A stretch of 64,000 nt of DNA from JBKQVT01 sp963804825 (lineage in GTDB: Bacteria > Planctomycetota > Planctomycetia > Pirellulales > Thermoguttaceae). This document shows, in pieces, positions 45,194-57,155 of the stretch. The notes below the pieces were generated by a model. The model searched no databases. It was given only the letters and a program-made list of their open reading frames with translations, and was not told where the DNA came from. The translations under genes were made by a program, and so were the position numbers. The stretch covers positions 1,302,001-1,366,000 of the forward strand of contig CAWDRV010000003.1 of the NCBI GenBank assembly GCA_963804825.1, written 5' to 3'. Positions within the stretch are counted from its first letter, which is position 1. The number at the start of each line of letters is the position of its first letter.

Positions 45194-47002
45194 TAATCCG
45201 TGGTTTTTCCGCCGCCACACGTAGCCGAGCAGTCCGACGGCGGCCACGCCCAGCAGGGCGAAGGTCCCCGGTTCCGGAACCACACCGAAGTTACAGTTGT
45301 CATAGTCGCTGTCGTAGTCGATCACGGCCCAGGCGTTGCCGGCCGGATCGATGCCCCAAGAGCCCAACGCGTCCGACAAACTTGTGGCGCCACGCCCGTC
45401 GGCCTGCGTCCAAAAGTCGGCATAGGTGTCGTAGACCCCGGTCTGAGCGAATGCCCCGGGGCCGGCCGTGTCGTGGGTCGTGGCCGGTTGCCACTCCCCG
45501 CCCGGGGCCCAGGCGCCAAGCCACAGGTAGCCGTCCGCGACGTTGGCTGCCAAGTTGGTGAACAGGCTCGTGTCAAAGCTCATCTGCAAGACGTAGGGGG
45601 TGCCAGTCCAGATGCCGGTGAGGTTCAGGACGTCGCTGGCCAACCATTGGCCGTTCGGGGCCATCGGGCCGGCCGGGTACTGGACCGCGGTGCCGGGCGT
45701 TTCGTCGGTCGCCCGGGTGCGGAACGCCATTTGCACGGTTGACGCGACCGAAGCCGTGCCGTCCAGCAGCGTCACCACGGTGCCGAGGCTGCCGGCGCCG
45801 CTGGTGACCGCGGACAGATTCTTGAACCTATTTCCCTGCTGCACAACGCCACTGAGCGGAGTGCCATAGCTGGCGTAGGCCGCGTGTGGCCCGGCCTGGG
45901 CGACCGTGGCAACCCCGACGTTCACGTTCATCGAGGACGTAACCGTAGTGACGCCGGGGTCAGTGCTGGAGGCCGTCGCGGTGATTACATAGTTGCCCGC
46001 AGTGCCCGGTGCCGAGTACGTGCCCGTGGGCGATGGCGTTACGGTGCCGCTCGCGGCGAGACACCCGCTGGTGGGGCTTACGGTTGCCGATCCGCCGGTT
46101 GCCGTGCTCGACAAGGTCCAGCAGTTGATCATGGCGGTCCCCGTATTGGCGACGGTGTAGGTCATCGGATTGGTGCTGTTGAGCAGCAGTCCGGTCTGGC
46201 AGATGGCGAAGCTGAGGCTAAAGGCCCCGGTGCCTGGGACGGCCGGGGTGTACGTGATCGTCGGCATCATGACGCTTGATATGAGGTTCAGGCAGTCCAC
46301 GGAACGTGCACCCGCGAAAGTAGAACTCGTCGTGGTGCCGTCTATAGTACCTGCAAAGCAGGCGGACAAACTATATTGCTGCGGAGTCGTGGTGATGGAC
46401 GCCAACTGGGTCGTCCCGGTGTTGGCGGGGGCGATGCTGTAGGTGTATCCAAGGACGCCGAGCAAGATGTTCGTCCGGTCGCCGGGTCCGGTTGCCGTAC
46501 CGGTACCAAAGAATATCGTTGACCCCGGCTGCTTGAAATAAGACCAATAGGGATGGCCGCTTCCGCCGTGACTGTTATTATACGTTGACCCGAGGTCCAA
46601 GTTTCCGTCGTTGTTGAGGTCTGTGGACGAGCCCGTGGTTGCCCCAGTACCCACGCTGAAGCCGTTGAGTTGGGTAAGAGAGATGGACGATGGCACGGTG
46701 CCGATGCTTCCCGACGAGATGAAGTTCAGGTACGCAAAATTAACGCCGTCGTCGGTCGCCGTCAGGTTCGCCTGGTTCAGGCCGGCGTAGACGTCGAAGT
46801 AGATCGTGCCAGAGGTGGCGGACGTACTGACGCTGTTCTGCGTGATACTATCGCCGAGGGTCGCCGTGTACGTCGAGGAATACGCCGTGCTGCCGCTGGC
46901 GATCGGTTCCAAGAAATATTCCACCAAGTCGGCCCGTGACTGCGAGACGATCGCCGTGACCAACAGGGCCAGGGCGATACCGAAGATTCGTCCTACTCTC
47001 AT
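45185..47002 (-). CDS. PEP-CTERM protein, secreted, unknown role
   Basis: 605 aa from the ATG at 47002 (MRVGRIFGIALALLVTAIVS, a signal peptide) rather than a longer frame from 47068. Residues about 30-200 resemble a beta-sandwich (LNQANLTATDDGVNFAYLN). Residues about 210-360 are Thr/Gly-rich. Residues about 375-560 form a conserved-looking block (GNRFKNLSAVTSGAGSLGTV to YADFWTQADGRG). The end is VPEPGTFALLGVAAVGLLGY, then VWRRKNHGLRR; the last residues come from the dispersed repeat. The leader is about 210 nt. Confidence 0.7.
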   Translation of the reverse strand: MRVGRIFGIALALLVTAIVSQSRADLVEYFLEPIASGSTAYSSTYTATLGDSITQNSVSTSATSGTIYFDVYAGLNQANLTATDDGVNFAYLNFISSGSIGTVPSSISLTQLNGFSVGTGATTGSSTDLNNDGNLDLGSTYNNSHGGSGHPYWSYFKQPGSTIFFGTGTATGPGDRTNILLGVLGYTYSIAPANTGTTQLASITTTPQQYSLSACFAGTIDGTTTSSTFAGARSVDCLNLISSVMMPTITYTPAVPGTGAFSLSFAICQTGLLLNSTNPMTYTVANTGTAMINCWTLSSTATGGSATVSPTSGCLAASGTVTPSPTGTYSAPGTAGNYVITATASSTDPGVTTVTSSMNVNVGVATVAQAGPHAAYASYGTPLSGVVQQGNRFKNLSAVTSGAGSLGTVVTLLDGTASVASTVQMAFRTRATDETPGTAVQYPAGPMAPNGQWLASDVLNLTGIWTGTPYVLQMSFDTSLFTNLAANVADGYLWLGAWAPGGEWQPATTHDTAGPGAFAQTGVYDTYADFWTQADGRGATSLSDALGSWGIDPAGNAWAVIDYDSDYDNCNFGVVPEPGTFALLGVAAVGLLGYVWRRKNHGLRR

Positions 47003-47223
47003 CCCACACCTCCCTTGAAATAGAAATTGTGAAAACCCAAGCCACAAATGCCAATACCAAAACGGCACTCGCTCAAGGCCCGAGAAGGAGAACGTACCGT
47101 GGCGAGATACGAAGCAACGACAGCCTCCCCGTGCGATAGCGAGAAACCGAACGCTGCCTCGTGATTGTCGAAGGGTGTCAAGTCGGTCATCCCGCAGCCG
47201 CCGGCAGCTACGGCAGAACTTTC

Positions 47224-47251
47224 AATATACCGACATTGGCGGAAATTTCGA
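47224..47251 (-). promoter_or_regulatory. Promoter-like element matching the one at 43895
   Basis: On the minus strand the -10 TATATT (47224-47229) and 16-nt spacer (47230-47245) are nearly identical to those of the 43895 promoter (14 of 16 spacer bases; shared CCGCyAATGTCGG). The -35 is weak (TCGAAA). It would give a 210-nt leader for the 47002 gene. Confidence 0.5.
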
Positions 47252-47368
47252 GCCTCTGACGAAGGGGGGCCGCAAGAAAAAGGGGAATTGCATCTGTCGG
47301 GGGGGACAAATGTTGGAAAAATGGCCCAGTCAGGTTAGTGGCCGACAACGCCACGGCCGACCGAAGCC

Positions 47369-47401
47369 GTGCTCCGCGGGTTGTCGTTTCCCGCGGAGCA
47401 C
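47369..47401 (-). terminator. Hairpin after the giant PEP-CTERM gene
   Basis: GTGCTCCGCGGG / CCCGCGGAGCAC (perfect 12-bp stem, 9-nt loop), about 40-70 nt after the stop of the minus-strand giant gene. There is no U-tract, so it may be a Rho-type or processing hairpin. Confidence 0.5.
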
Positions 47402-47439
47402 TGCCGGGTGAACACGAGCGACTTTCTTAAGGCGGCGCA

Positions 47440-50400
47440 CTACGTCCGCTTCCGCCGCTGCACGTAGCCGAGCAGTCCCACGACGGCGACGCCCAGCAGA
47501 ATCAGCGTGGAAGGCTCCGGCACCGCGGCCGCGCCGGCGGCGCCGGCCACACCGCCCGTCGGCGATGCGGCAGCACCGCCGAGCGGCGCCGTCTCGCTGA
47601 CCGTCGAACTCGTCGCGACGGTCTCGCTGGTGTTCGGTGCGGTCTCGGTCGCGTCGGTCGCGCTGGTGTCGGTCGTGGGCGACGAGGCGCCCAACATTGC
47701 GCCCAACGCCACGTAGCCGCCCGCCTTCACCGTCACGATGCCCGCGCTGGGCGTGGCGGCCGGAGTGGCGAAGTCAAGCGTGCCGCTCGTGACCGTCGTG
47801 CCGCCCGTGTACGTGTTGGTGCCGGTGAGGATCACCGCGCCGGAACCCAGTTGAGCCACGCTGCCGCTGCCGCTGATGCCGGGCGCGAAGGAGATGTTGT
47901 CCGAACGATTAAAGGCCAGGTTGCCGTTGTTGGTGACGCCGCTGGTTTGGTCGATGGATCCCGTCGTGCCGCCGCTTCCCAACTGCAGGGTGCCGGTGCT
48001 GATGGTCGTCGGGCCGGTGTAGGTGTTGCTGCCGGTGAGCGTGAACCTCCCGGTGCCGGTCTTGACCAGCGCCGTTGGTGGCGCCGAGCTGGCGCCGGTG
48101 ATGACGCCGGCAAACGTGCTGTCGGTGTTGTCGCTGCCGGTGGTGAGGATTCCAAAACCCAGCGAGACCGCGGTGGTCGAGTCGCTGCTGGTCAGGGAGC
48201 CGATCGTCTGGCTGGTGTTGTTCAGATCGAGCGTGCCGCCGCCGCTGATGGTCACCGGCGTGCCGGTGGGCAAACTGGCGTTGGAGGTCACCCACACGGG
48301 CATGGTTCCTCCGGTCCCCCCGCTGATCCACTTGTCGTACAGGTAGGTTTCAGCGGCCTGCGCCTGGGCGGTGGTCAAGGCGGTGTTGAAAATCACCACC
48401 TCGCCGAGGTCGCCGTTGAAGAAGCCGTTATCGGGCTCGGCGTTGCCGGTGCCGAGGTAGCTGGTGTAGTTGGCTCCGCCGTCGGCGACAATCTCGGACT
48501 TGACGGTGTTGGAGGCGACCGTCGCGCCGTTGACGCTGATCGAATGGCCGACCGCCGGGTTCAACGCAGCGGTGATGACCTGGGCGGTTTCAGGTCCCGG
48601 GGGGCCGCCCATGGTGCCGGACATGGGCGGGGTGCCGCCGTACAAATCATAGTAATATTGGCTGAACTGGTATTGTCCTTGGGCGTCGCTGGAAGTTTTG
48701 CCATAACCCACGGCAAGGCCGGTATTCTCAGCCGTCCCGTACGCGGCCACCCCCAGGAAGAAATTCACGCCGGTGGATTGGTTTCCGCCCCACGGCGCCA
48801 GCGCCCCGTTGTTGAACGACCGCGCCGCGACTGCCAGGACCGTATAGCCGGTGCCGATGAGGGCGCCGTTATTATTGAAGGTCATTTCCGTGCCGTTGCC
48901 CTTGCCGTCATTGGTCGTGTCCCCTTCCAGGGTGTCTCCGCCGCTGAAGCCGAAACTGAGGGTGGGCATGTTGTTAAACGCGCTGTTGGCGGTATTGAGC
49001 GTCGGGCCGAGGCGCCCGCCCACCACGGTCGCGTTGGCGATCGAGCCGAGGGTGCCGAGGTTCGTCAATCCAGTCACGCTGCCACCGCTGGTGACGACGG
49101 CGCTGGGGTTGCTCGGATCAAACCAGATCGCCGGGGCGACTGTCGTCGCCTGGATCCGGAGGATGCCGCCGGTGATGGCCGTCGCGCCGAATAGGTGTTG
49201 CTGGCGCCCAGCACGAGGGTGCCGCCGCCGGCCTTGGTGAACGAACCGGTGCCGGTCACGGCGTTGCTCAGCGTGCCGCTGCTGACTTGGTTGAAGGTCA
49301 CGTTGGCGCTGTTGCTCAGGGCAACGGCCGTGGGGATGTTGGCCACGGTGCCCTGGAGCGTCCCGCCGCTGACCGTCGTCGGCCCCGTGTAACTATTGAC
49401 GGCTGCCGTGAGGGTCAGAGACGTCCGAGCCGGCCTTGTTCAATCCGGTGCTGCTGACGATCTGGTCGGCAATCGTCGTCGGCGCGGTGACCGTGAGGAC
49501 GGGGGAATTCGCCAGCGTCACGACATTGGGCATGGTGAGGCCCTGGGGGGCCAGCGTCAGGCCATTGGCCCCGGAACTGCTCAGCGTCACGTCGCCGTTG
49601 ATGTTCACGGCGTTGGCCAGCGTCTGGCCGTTGCCGTCGTCCTGCAAGGTGCAGCCGCTGATGGTCAAGGCGCCGAGGCCCAGCGGGCCGGACGCGATCG
49701 TTCCGCCGGAGACCGTGCTGCTGGCGCCGATTTGGAGCAGGCCGCCGGCGAGCGTGGTCCCGCCCGTGTAGGTGTTGCCGGACATGCTGATCGCCAGCGT
49801 GCCGGTCCCGGACTTCACCAGCGCGACATTGCCCGCGATCGTGCCGCTGCCGGAGAAGCTGTAAGCCAGGTTGGTGTTGCTGACCGTGAAGCTGCTGGGC
49901 GAGAGCGTCCCCGTGACGCTCACGGCGCCGGTCCCCGCGCTGTCGTCGAAGATGACCGAATCAGCAGACACCATCGTCATCGAATTAGGATCGTTGTAGA
50001 CGACCGGTGTCCCCGGGACGCCGGTGACGATCCAGTTCGGCGTGGCGGTGTCCCAGGTGGTGGTGTTGGCGCCGGTCCAGGTCTTCGAGCCGCCCGGGGC
50101 GTACACGTAGAGGTCGATCTCGTGACTGCCGGTGTTGTTGACCAATCCGTAGGTGTAGCCGCCGCCGGGCACGGTCCCCGGAACCAGCGCACTGGCGTTG
50201 AAACCGGGGAGGCTGCCGTAGGTGACGAGTCGATAGACGCCGTTGCTGAAGTTGCTGCCGGCGCTGATGTTGAGCGTGAAGCTGTTGAGCGTCACGGCGC
50301 CGCTGGCCGCCACCAGGTCGCAATCCGTGCCGGGAGTGACGGTAGAGCCCGGCGTGTTGAGGTCGAAGTCCAGCACCGCGCCGGCGTTGACGCTGAAGGC

Positions 50401-53400
50401 GCCGACGGCAAGGGTGCCGATGGCGCCGAAATTCCCGGAGCTGTTGACGCCGGGGGCGACGTGGCCGCCGTTGCCCGAGGCCCCGGGCCCCACGACGCTG
50501 ACGCTGCCGGCCAGCAGCCCGGTGCCTTCCAACACGGCGGTATGGCCGGCGACCTGGTCGCCCACGCTGACGGCGCTGGCGGCGCCGACGGTGCCGGTGA
50601 CGGACAACGTGCCGTTAGCGATTGCCGTGGGGCCGGTGTAGGTGTTGTTGGCATTGAGGGTCAGCGTGTCGGCGCCGAGCTTCGTCAAGCCGCCGGCGCC
50701 GGACAGCCCGGTGCCGAAGGTGACGGCGTTGCCGTTGGTGTCGATGATGGCCGCGTTGCCGCTGGCGATGGGGGCAATGCCGGCGGACACGTCCTGGGTA
50801 TTGTCGGTGGCCCACTGCAGGGTGCCGCCGTAGAAATAGATGTTGGCGCGCTCGTGCTGAACGGGAGGGTGCCGTTGGAGAAGTTCAGGACGCCGCCGTT
50901 GAGGGTCGTGCCGTAGCTATAGGTATTCGCCCCGCCGAGGACCAAGGTGCCGCTGCCGTTCTTGGACAGAAGGGTGGTGGCGCCGCCGCCGATGTCCTTG
51001 ATCACCGAGTTGATCGTGGTGGTGTTCGAGTCGATCCAGACGAACAGTTCCGAGTTGGTTCCGGCGACGCCCGAGGTGATCGTGCCGCCGTTCATCGTGT
51101 AGCCGCCGTTGGGGGTGAACGGGGCGCTGCCGGAAATGCAGATGCCGCCGTTCTTATCAAGCGAGCTTCCCGACCCCGCTCCGTTGTTCTCGAGGTTGAG
51201 CGTATAGCCGGTCAGGTTGGTGGCTACCGCCGAGGAGCACTGGACGGTGAGGGAGTTGTCGGTGACGCCGGCAGTGAGGGATTGGGTCCCCGTGGTGGTA
51301 ATAATGACGGTCGCGTTACTGCCCGCGGTTACGCTTGCGCTAAAGGTGATCGTGGTGGCCGTGTCTTCCTCGTGGATGCCTTGGCTGCCGCTAAAGCGGG
51401 CGAAGTCGTGGCCGTTGACGATGATCCAGTCGGCCGGATCGTTGTTGGAGGCCGGCCCGCCGCTAAGGCTTGGCGAGCCGAAGTAAATATGGTCGCCGGG
51501 GGCCGTGGGATTTCCGTACGTGGCACTGGAATAGGTGCCGCCGGGGCCGCCCTGGCCGGGGATCGTGGCGGTGAAGTCCACCATGGCCCCGCTCATGGGC
51601 GTTCGCACCAGGTCGCTCCCCAAGCTGCTCGTGTTGGAACCAAAAGAGATCATGGCCACGTCGTTGGTGGAGGCGCCGCGGGAGACGGTCACCACGGACT
51701 GCCCCGGGCCGAGTGTCAACGCGCCGAAATACTCCGTCTCGGTGCCGGTGTAGCTGACGTTGCCCAGGTAGGAGAACGTTCCGCCGCTGACCGTCACGGG
51801 CGTGCCGTTGCCAACGCGGGCCAGCGTGCCGCCCGTCTGGTCCATGTAGAATGTCCCCCCGTTGTTGACGACGATGGCGGTGCTATCGAGGATCTTGCCG
51901 GCAGCGGCGCCCGTGCCCGTCAGGTAGAGCGTGCCGCCGTTGACGGTGGTGGTGCCGGAATACGTATTGACGCTGCCGAGGGTCAACTTGCCTGGGCCGA
52001 GCATGGTCACATTGCCGCTGCCGCTGACCACGCCGCCGAAGGTCTGCGCGGTGGGATTGGCGAATGTCAGCATTCCGTAGTTGGTGATGTTGCCGGGAAC
52101 GGCGCCGAACGCGGTCGCCCCGTCGCCCAGTTGCAGGGTTCCGCTGCTGATGGTGGTCCCGCCCGAATAGGCATTGCCCGTGTTCGTCAGGATGACGGTC
52201 CCGGGGCCATTGACGACCAGAGCGTTGGTGTCGTCGTCGGTCAGGGCCGACGCGAAGGTCAACGTGCCCCCGCCGCCGCCCAGGTTATAGGTGTTTCCCG
52301 TCGGCGTGAAGGCGCCATTGTAGGTGGCCGCGCCGCTGGCGCCGAACGAGATGGTGGCGTAGGCGCTGTAGTCGTTCATGTTGATCGTTTCGCTGCTGTT
52401 TCCGATCAGGGCCAAGGCCCCGGAGGAAATCGAGGCAATGTTGCTGCTGCCAAGCCAGCCCGTCACGGTCGTGTAGGCGCCGCCCACGGCCACCGCGCCG
52501 CCGCTATTGATGATGATGCTCCCGATGCCGCCGGGATTGGCCGAGGCGCTGGCGAACTCCAGCAGGCCGCCGTTGACCGTGGTGCCGCCGCCGTAAGTGT
52601 TGGCGCCGCCGAGAATCAGCGTGCCGGGGCCAACCATGGTCACGTTGCCGCCGCCGCTAATGGATGCGGTGAAGGTTACGGTATCGGAACGGTTGAAGGC
52701 CAGGACGCCCTCGTTGGCGACGGCGCTGGTGCCGTTGATCGAGCCGGCGCCGCCGCCGGCGCCGATCTGCAGGGTGCCGTCGCTGATGGTCGTCGCGCCC
52801 GAATAATTGTTATTGGCGGTCAGGACGAGGGCGCCGCCGCCGGCCTTGGTGAACGAACCGGTGCCGGTCACGGCGTTGCTCAGCGTGCCGCTGCTGACTT
52901 GATTGAAGGTCACGTTGGCGCCGTTGCTCAGGGCAACGGCCGTGGGGATGTTGGCCGCCGTCCCCTCGAGCGTGCCGCCGCTGACCGTCGTCGGCCCGGT
53001 GTAGCTATTGACGGCTGCCGTGAGGGTCAAAATGTCCGAGCCGGCCTTGTTCAACCCGGTGCTGCCGACAATCTGGTCGGCAATCGTCGTCGGCGCGGTG
53101 ACCGTGAGGACGGGGGCGTTCGCCAACGTCACGACATTGGCCGTGTTGAGGCCCTGGGGGGCCAGCGTCAGGCCGGCGGCCCCGGAGCTGCTCAGCGTCA
53201 CGTCGCCGTTGATGTTCACGGCGTTGGCCAGCGTCTGGCCGTTGCCATCGTCCTGCAAGGTGCAGCCGCTGATGGTCAAGGCGCCGAGGCCCAAGGGGCC
53301 GGACGCGAGCGTGCCGCCGGAGACTATGCTGCTGGCGCCGATTTGGAGCAGGCCGGCGGCGAGCGTGGTCCCGCCCGTGTAGGTGTTGCCGGTCATGCTG

Positions 53401-56285
53401 ATCGCCAGCGTGCCGGTCCCGGACTTCACCAGCCCGGTAACGCCGGCGATTGCGCCGCTGCCGGAGAAGCTGTAAGCCAGGTTGGTGTTGCTGACCGTGA
53501 AGCTGCTGGGCGAGACCGTCCCCGTGACGCTCACGGCGCCGGTCCCCGCGCTGTCGTCGAAGGTGACCGAGTCGGCATACACCAGCGTCGTCGGATTGGC
53601 ATTGTTGTAGACGACCGGGGTCCCCGGGACGCCGGTGACGATCCAGTTCGGCGTGGCGGTGTCCCAGGTGGTGTTGTTGGTGCCGGTCCAGGTCTTCGAG
53701 CTGCCCTGGGCATACACGTAGAGGTCGATTTCGCTGCTGCCGGTGTTGTTGACCAGTCCGTAGATGTAGCCGCCGGGCACGGTTCCCGTCCCCAGCACAC
53801 TAGCATTGAAACTGGGGAGGCTGCCGTAGGTGACGATGCGATAGACGCCGTTGCTGAAATTGCTGCCGGCGCTGATGTTGAGCGTGAAGCTGTTGAGCGT
53901 CACGGCGCCGCTGGACGCCACCAGGTCGCAATCCGTGCCGGGAGCGACGGTAGAGCCCGGCGTGTTGAGGTCGAAATCCAGCGCCGCGCCGGAGTTGACG
54001 CTGAAGGAGCCGACGGCAAGGGTGCCGATGGCGCCGAAATTCCCGGAGCTGTTGACCCCGGGGGCGACGTGGCCGCCGTTGCCCGAGACCCCGGGTCCCA
54101 AGACGGTGACGGCGCCGCCCACCAGGCCGTTGCCGGCCAACACGCCGGTGTAGCCGGCGACCTGGTCGCCCACGCTGACGGCGCTGGCGGCGCCGATGGT
54201 GCCGGTGACGGACAACGTGCCGTTGCCGATGGTCGTGGCGCCGGTGTAGGTGTTGTTCGCACTGAGGGTCAGCACGCTGGCGCCGAGCTTCGTCAGGCCG
54301 CCGGCCCCGGAAAGCCCGGTGGCAAAGGTGACGCTGTTGCCATTGGTGTCGATAATGGCCGCCTGGCCGCTGGAAATGGGGGCAATGCCGGCGGACACGT
54401 CCTGGGTATTGCTGGTGCCCCATTGCAGGGCGCCGCCGTTGAAATAGATGTTCGGCGTGCTCGTGCTGAAGGGAAGGGCACTGGCGGCGAAGCTCAGGAC
54501 GCCGCCGTTGATTGCCGTGGGGCCGGTGTAGCTGTTGCTCACGCTGAGGGTCAGCGTGCCGGAACTGAGCTTCGTCAGGCCGCCGGCGCCGGAAAGCCCG
54601 GTGCCAAAAGTGACGCTGTTGCCGTTGGTGTCGATGATGGCCGCCTGGCCGCTGGCGATGGGGGCAATGCCGCCGGACACGTCCTGGGTATTGTTGGTGG
54701 CCCACTGGAGGGTGCCGCCGTAAAAATAGATCAGGTTGGGCGAGCTCGTGCTGAAGGGGAGGGTGCCGTTGGCGAAATCCAGGACGCCGCCGTTGAGGGT
54801 CGTGCCGTGGCTATAGGTATTCGCCCCGCCGAGGACCAGGGTGCCGCTGCCGCACTTGGACAGAAGGGTGGTGGCGCCGCCGCCGATGTCCTGGATCACC
54901 GAGTTGATCGTGGTGGTGTTCGAGTCGATCCAGACGAACAGCTCCGAATTGGTTCCGGAGACGCCCGAGGTGATCGTGCCGCCGGTGATCGTGTAGCCGG
55001 CGTTGGGGGTGAACGGGGCGCTGCCGGAAACGCAGATGCCGCCGTTATGGTCCAGCGGGCTTCCCCCTCCCTCCGAGGTCTGCTCGATGTTGACCTTAAA
55101 GCCATTGAGGCTGGTGGTGATTGCCGTCGTCAACGACTGTTCGGTCAGGCTGTTGATGCTCTCATTGGCGGTGACGGTCTGGCCAACGCTGCTGGTGACG
55201 ATGATGTAGCCGCTTGCGGCGGTCTCGTTAATATTGTTGCTGAGGGTGCAGGGGGAAGTCCCGCCCGAGCCGGCGTCTTGCTCGTGGATGCCGTTGCTGC
55301 CGCTGAAACGGCAGAAATCGTGGCCGTTGACGACAACCCAGTCGCACAGACCGTAACTGGAGGCCGGCCCGCTGCCGAGGGTCGTCGAGCCGAAATACAT
55401 GAAGTCATTCGGGGCTGAGGGGATTCCGTATCCGGTGCTGTAATAAGTGCCGCCGGGGCCGCCCTGGCCGGCGACCGTGGCCGTGAAGTCCACCATGGCC
55501 CCGCTCATGGCCGTTCGCACCAAGTCGCTCAACATGGTCGTGCTGGAACCAAAAACGAGCATGGCGTGGTTGGTGGTGGCGGCGCCGCGGGAGAGGGTCA
55601 CGGTGGACTGCCCCGGGCCGAGTGTCAACGCCCCGAACTGCTCCGTGTCGGTCCCGGTGTGGCTGACGTTCCCCAGGAAAGAGAACGTGCCGCCGCTGAG
55701 CGTCACGGGCGTCGTCGTGGTGGCGCGGGCCAGCGAGCCGCCCGTCTGGTTCACGTAGAATGTACCCCCGTAGTTGACGGCGATGGCGGTGCTATTGAGG
55801 ATCGTGCCGCCGGCGCTGCCCGTCAGGTAGAGAGTGCCGCCGTTGACGGTGGTGGTGCCGGAATAAGTATCGACGCCGCCGAGGGTCAGGCTGGCGGCGC
55901 CGGCCTTGGTCAAGCCGCTGCTGCCGATCAACACCGAATTGATCGTGGCGTTCTGAAGGTCGGTGATCGTGCCGGTCACGTCCAGCGACCCGCCGGTGAC
56001 GATGTACCCGGTGCCGTCGAAGGCGACGTTTCCCACAAGCGCCGAGTTCGAAATGCTGACGGTGCCGCTGCTGTTGTCATAGAAGTTGGCGTCGTCGCCG
56101 GGCACCCATGTGCCTATGTCGTCGCCGTTGGTGTCGGTCGCCCAATCTGAGCTGGTGTCCCAGCACCCGCTCCCGGTATTGTCCCAATAAAGGACGCTCG
56201 CCTGTGCTGCCGGTGCTGCCAAAAAGAGCGCTACCCCCACCGTAACGAAAACAACCGCGACCGAAACCATCCCCTTGCTACGCAT
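47440..56285 (-). CDS. Giant autotransporter-repeat PEP-CTERM protein, three frame breaks
   Basis: One gene of ~2948 aa if three single-base errors are corrected: a base missing near 50852, an extra base near 49412 and a base missing near 49190. Each is located by comparing internal repeats. The start is ATG 56285 (AAAGGG upstream), with signal VSVAVVFVTVGVALFLAAPA. The body is dozens of autotransporter-associated beta-strand repeats (GANTYSGGTTLNGGVL type). Two long tandem copies are about 3.6 kb apart. Near 48200-49100 there is a LamG-like domain (WFDPSNPSAVV, then GYTVLAVAARSF and DLGEVVIFNTALT). It ends AAAVPEPSTLILLGVAVVGL, then QRRKRT. A surface adhesin or fibre is likely; the beta-barrel of a true autotransporter is absent. 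Confidence 0.75.
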
Positions 56286-57155
56286 GGCATTATCCCTTTC
56301 CACTTGGAGAAAAAAACAGACAAAGAGTCATTTCCAACGCAAAACGTGCCTGGCAACATCGATAGGCGCCCGGCCGTCCGCCTGTCCAACCCGCCTTCCG
56401 AAAGATAGTGACCTGTAACGGTTACGCGGAACAGACGGGTCTTGACGGACAAGACCGCCCCCCTATTTCCGATAAACAGACCTTCCCTTAATGTAGACAA
56501 ATTCAACAAGTTCTTCTCCGATGAGGATAAAATCACAAAGTTTCAACACGTTCATTGCCGTTCTCATGTCGTGGTTCTAGGAGGTCAACGGGCAAGCGCA
56601 TTGCGGCGATCGGCTATAGGATGGCATGGCGTCGGCTCGTCTGTCTGCTAGGAACGCATCAGCGAGGTCCCTTCGGGACAGTACTTGCAAGTCATTGTAT
56701 ATCAACGACTTATGTAGTTCTTCTTGTCGCTGACTTTTCGTGAAATGCAGGGACTTGCCCAGGTGGCGGGACCGCATGGCCGTCGATCGTCCTTTCGGGC
56801 CCGGTACTTATGGGGGGTGCGATGGCCGCGGTGAAATCACGCCGCGATTCTGTAATTTATGAACGGAATATTTATAAATTTTTTCACGGCCTCACACCCT
56901 GGTACCGTTCACGGTCTGTGCGAAAATCAGCCGGGGCAAACAGCCGCGGGGTTGCAGCACCGAGGTCGCGACGCCTAGACGGTCAGCGGACCGCGGGGCT
57001 TCCGACAAGAACTTGTTGGAAGGCGTCCTAGAAGGCATGCGATTGCCTAGTCGGGTGGGCGAACTAGGCTTCTTCGGCCAGTGCGGCCGTCAGAACTCGC
57101 TCGCCCGGCGCAAGGAGAGGAAAGCATGTCGGTCGGGCATGATTTTCTCAGACGA
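56286..57155. other. Intergenic region without recognised gene
   Basis: 870 bp. A 7-bp hairpin GGTCTTG-ACGGA-CAAGACC lies at about 56430-56450 and a GTAACGGTTAC palindrome at about 56415. An AT-rich patch is at 56850-56885. No coding frame or RNA family is recognised. Confidence 0.4.

Noticed and set aside
51282..55418. Very long plus-strand frame (1378 codons) opposite the giant gene
   Set aside because: Highly repetitive Gly/Ala/Arg composition and no signature; it is the antisense of the beta-strand repeats.
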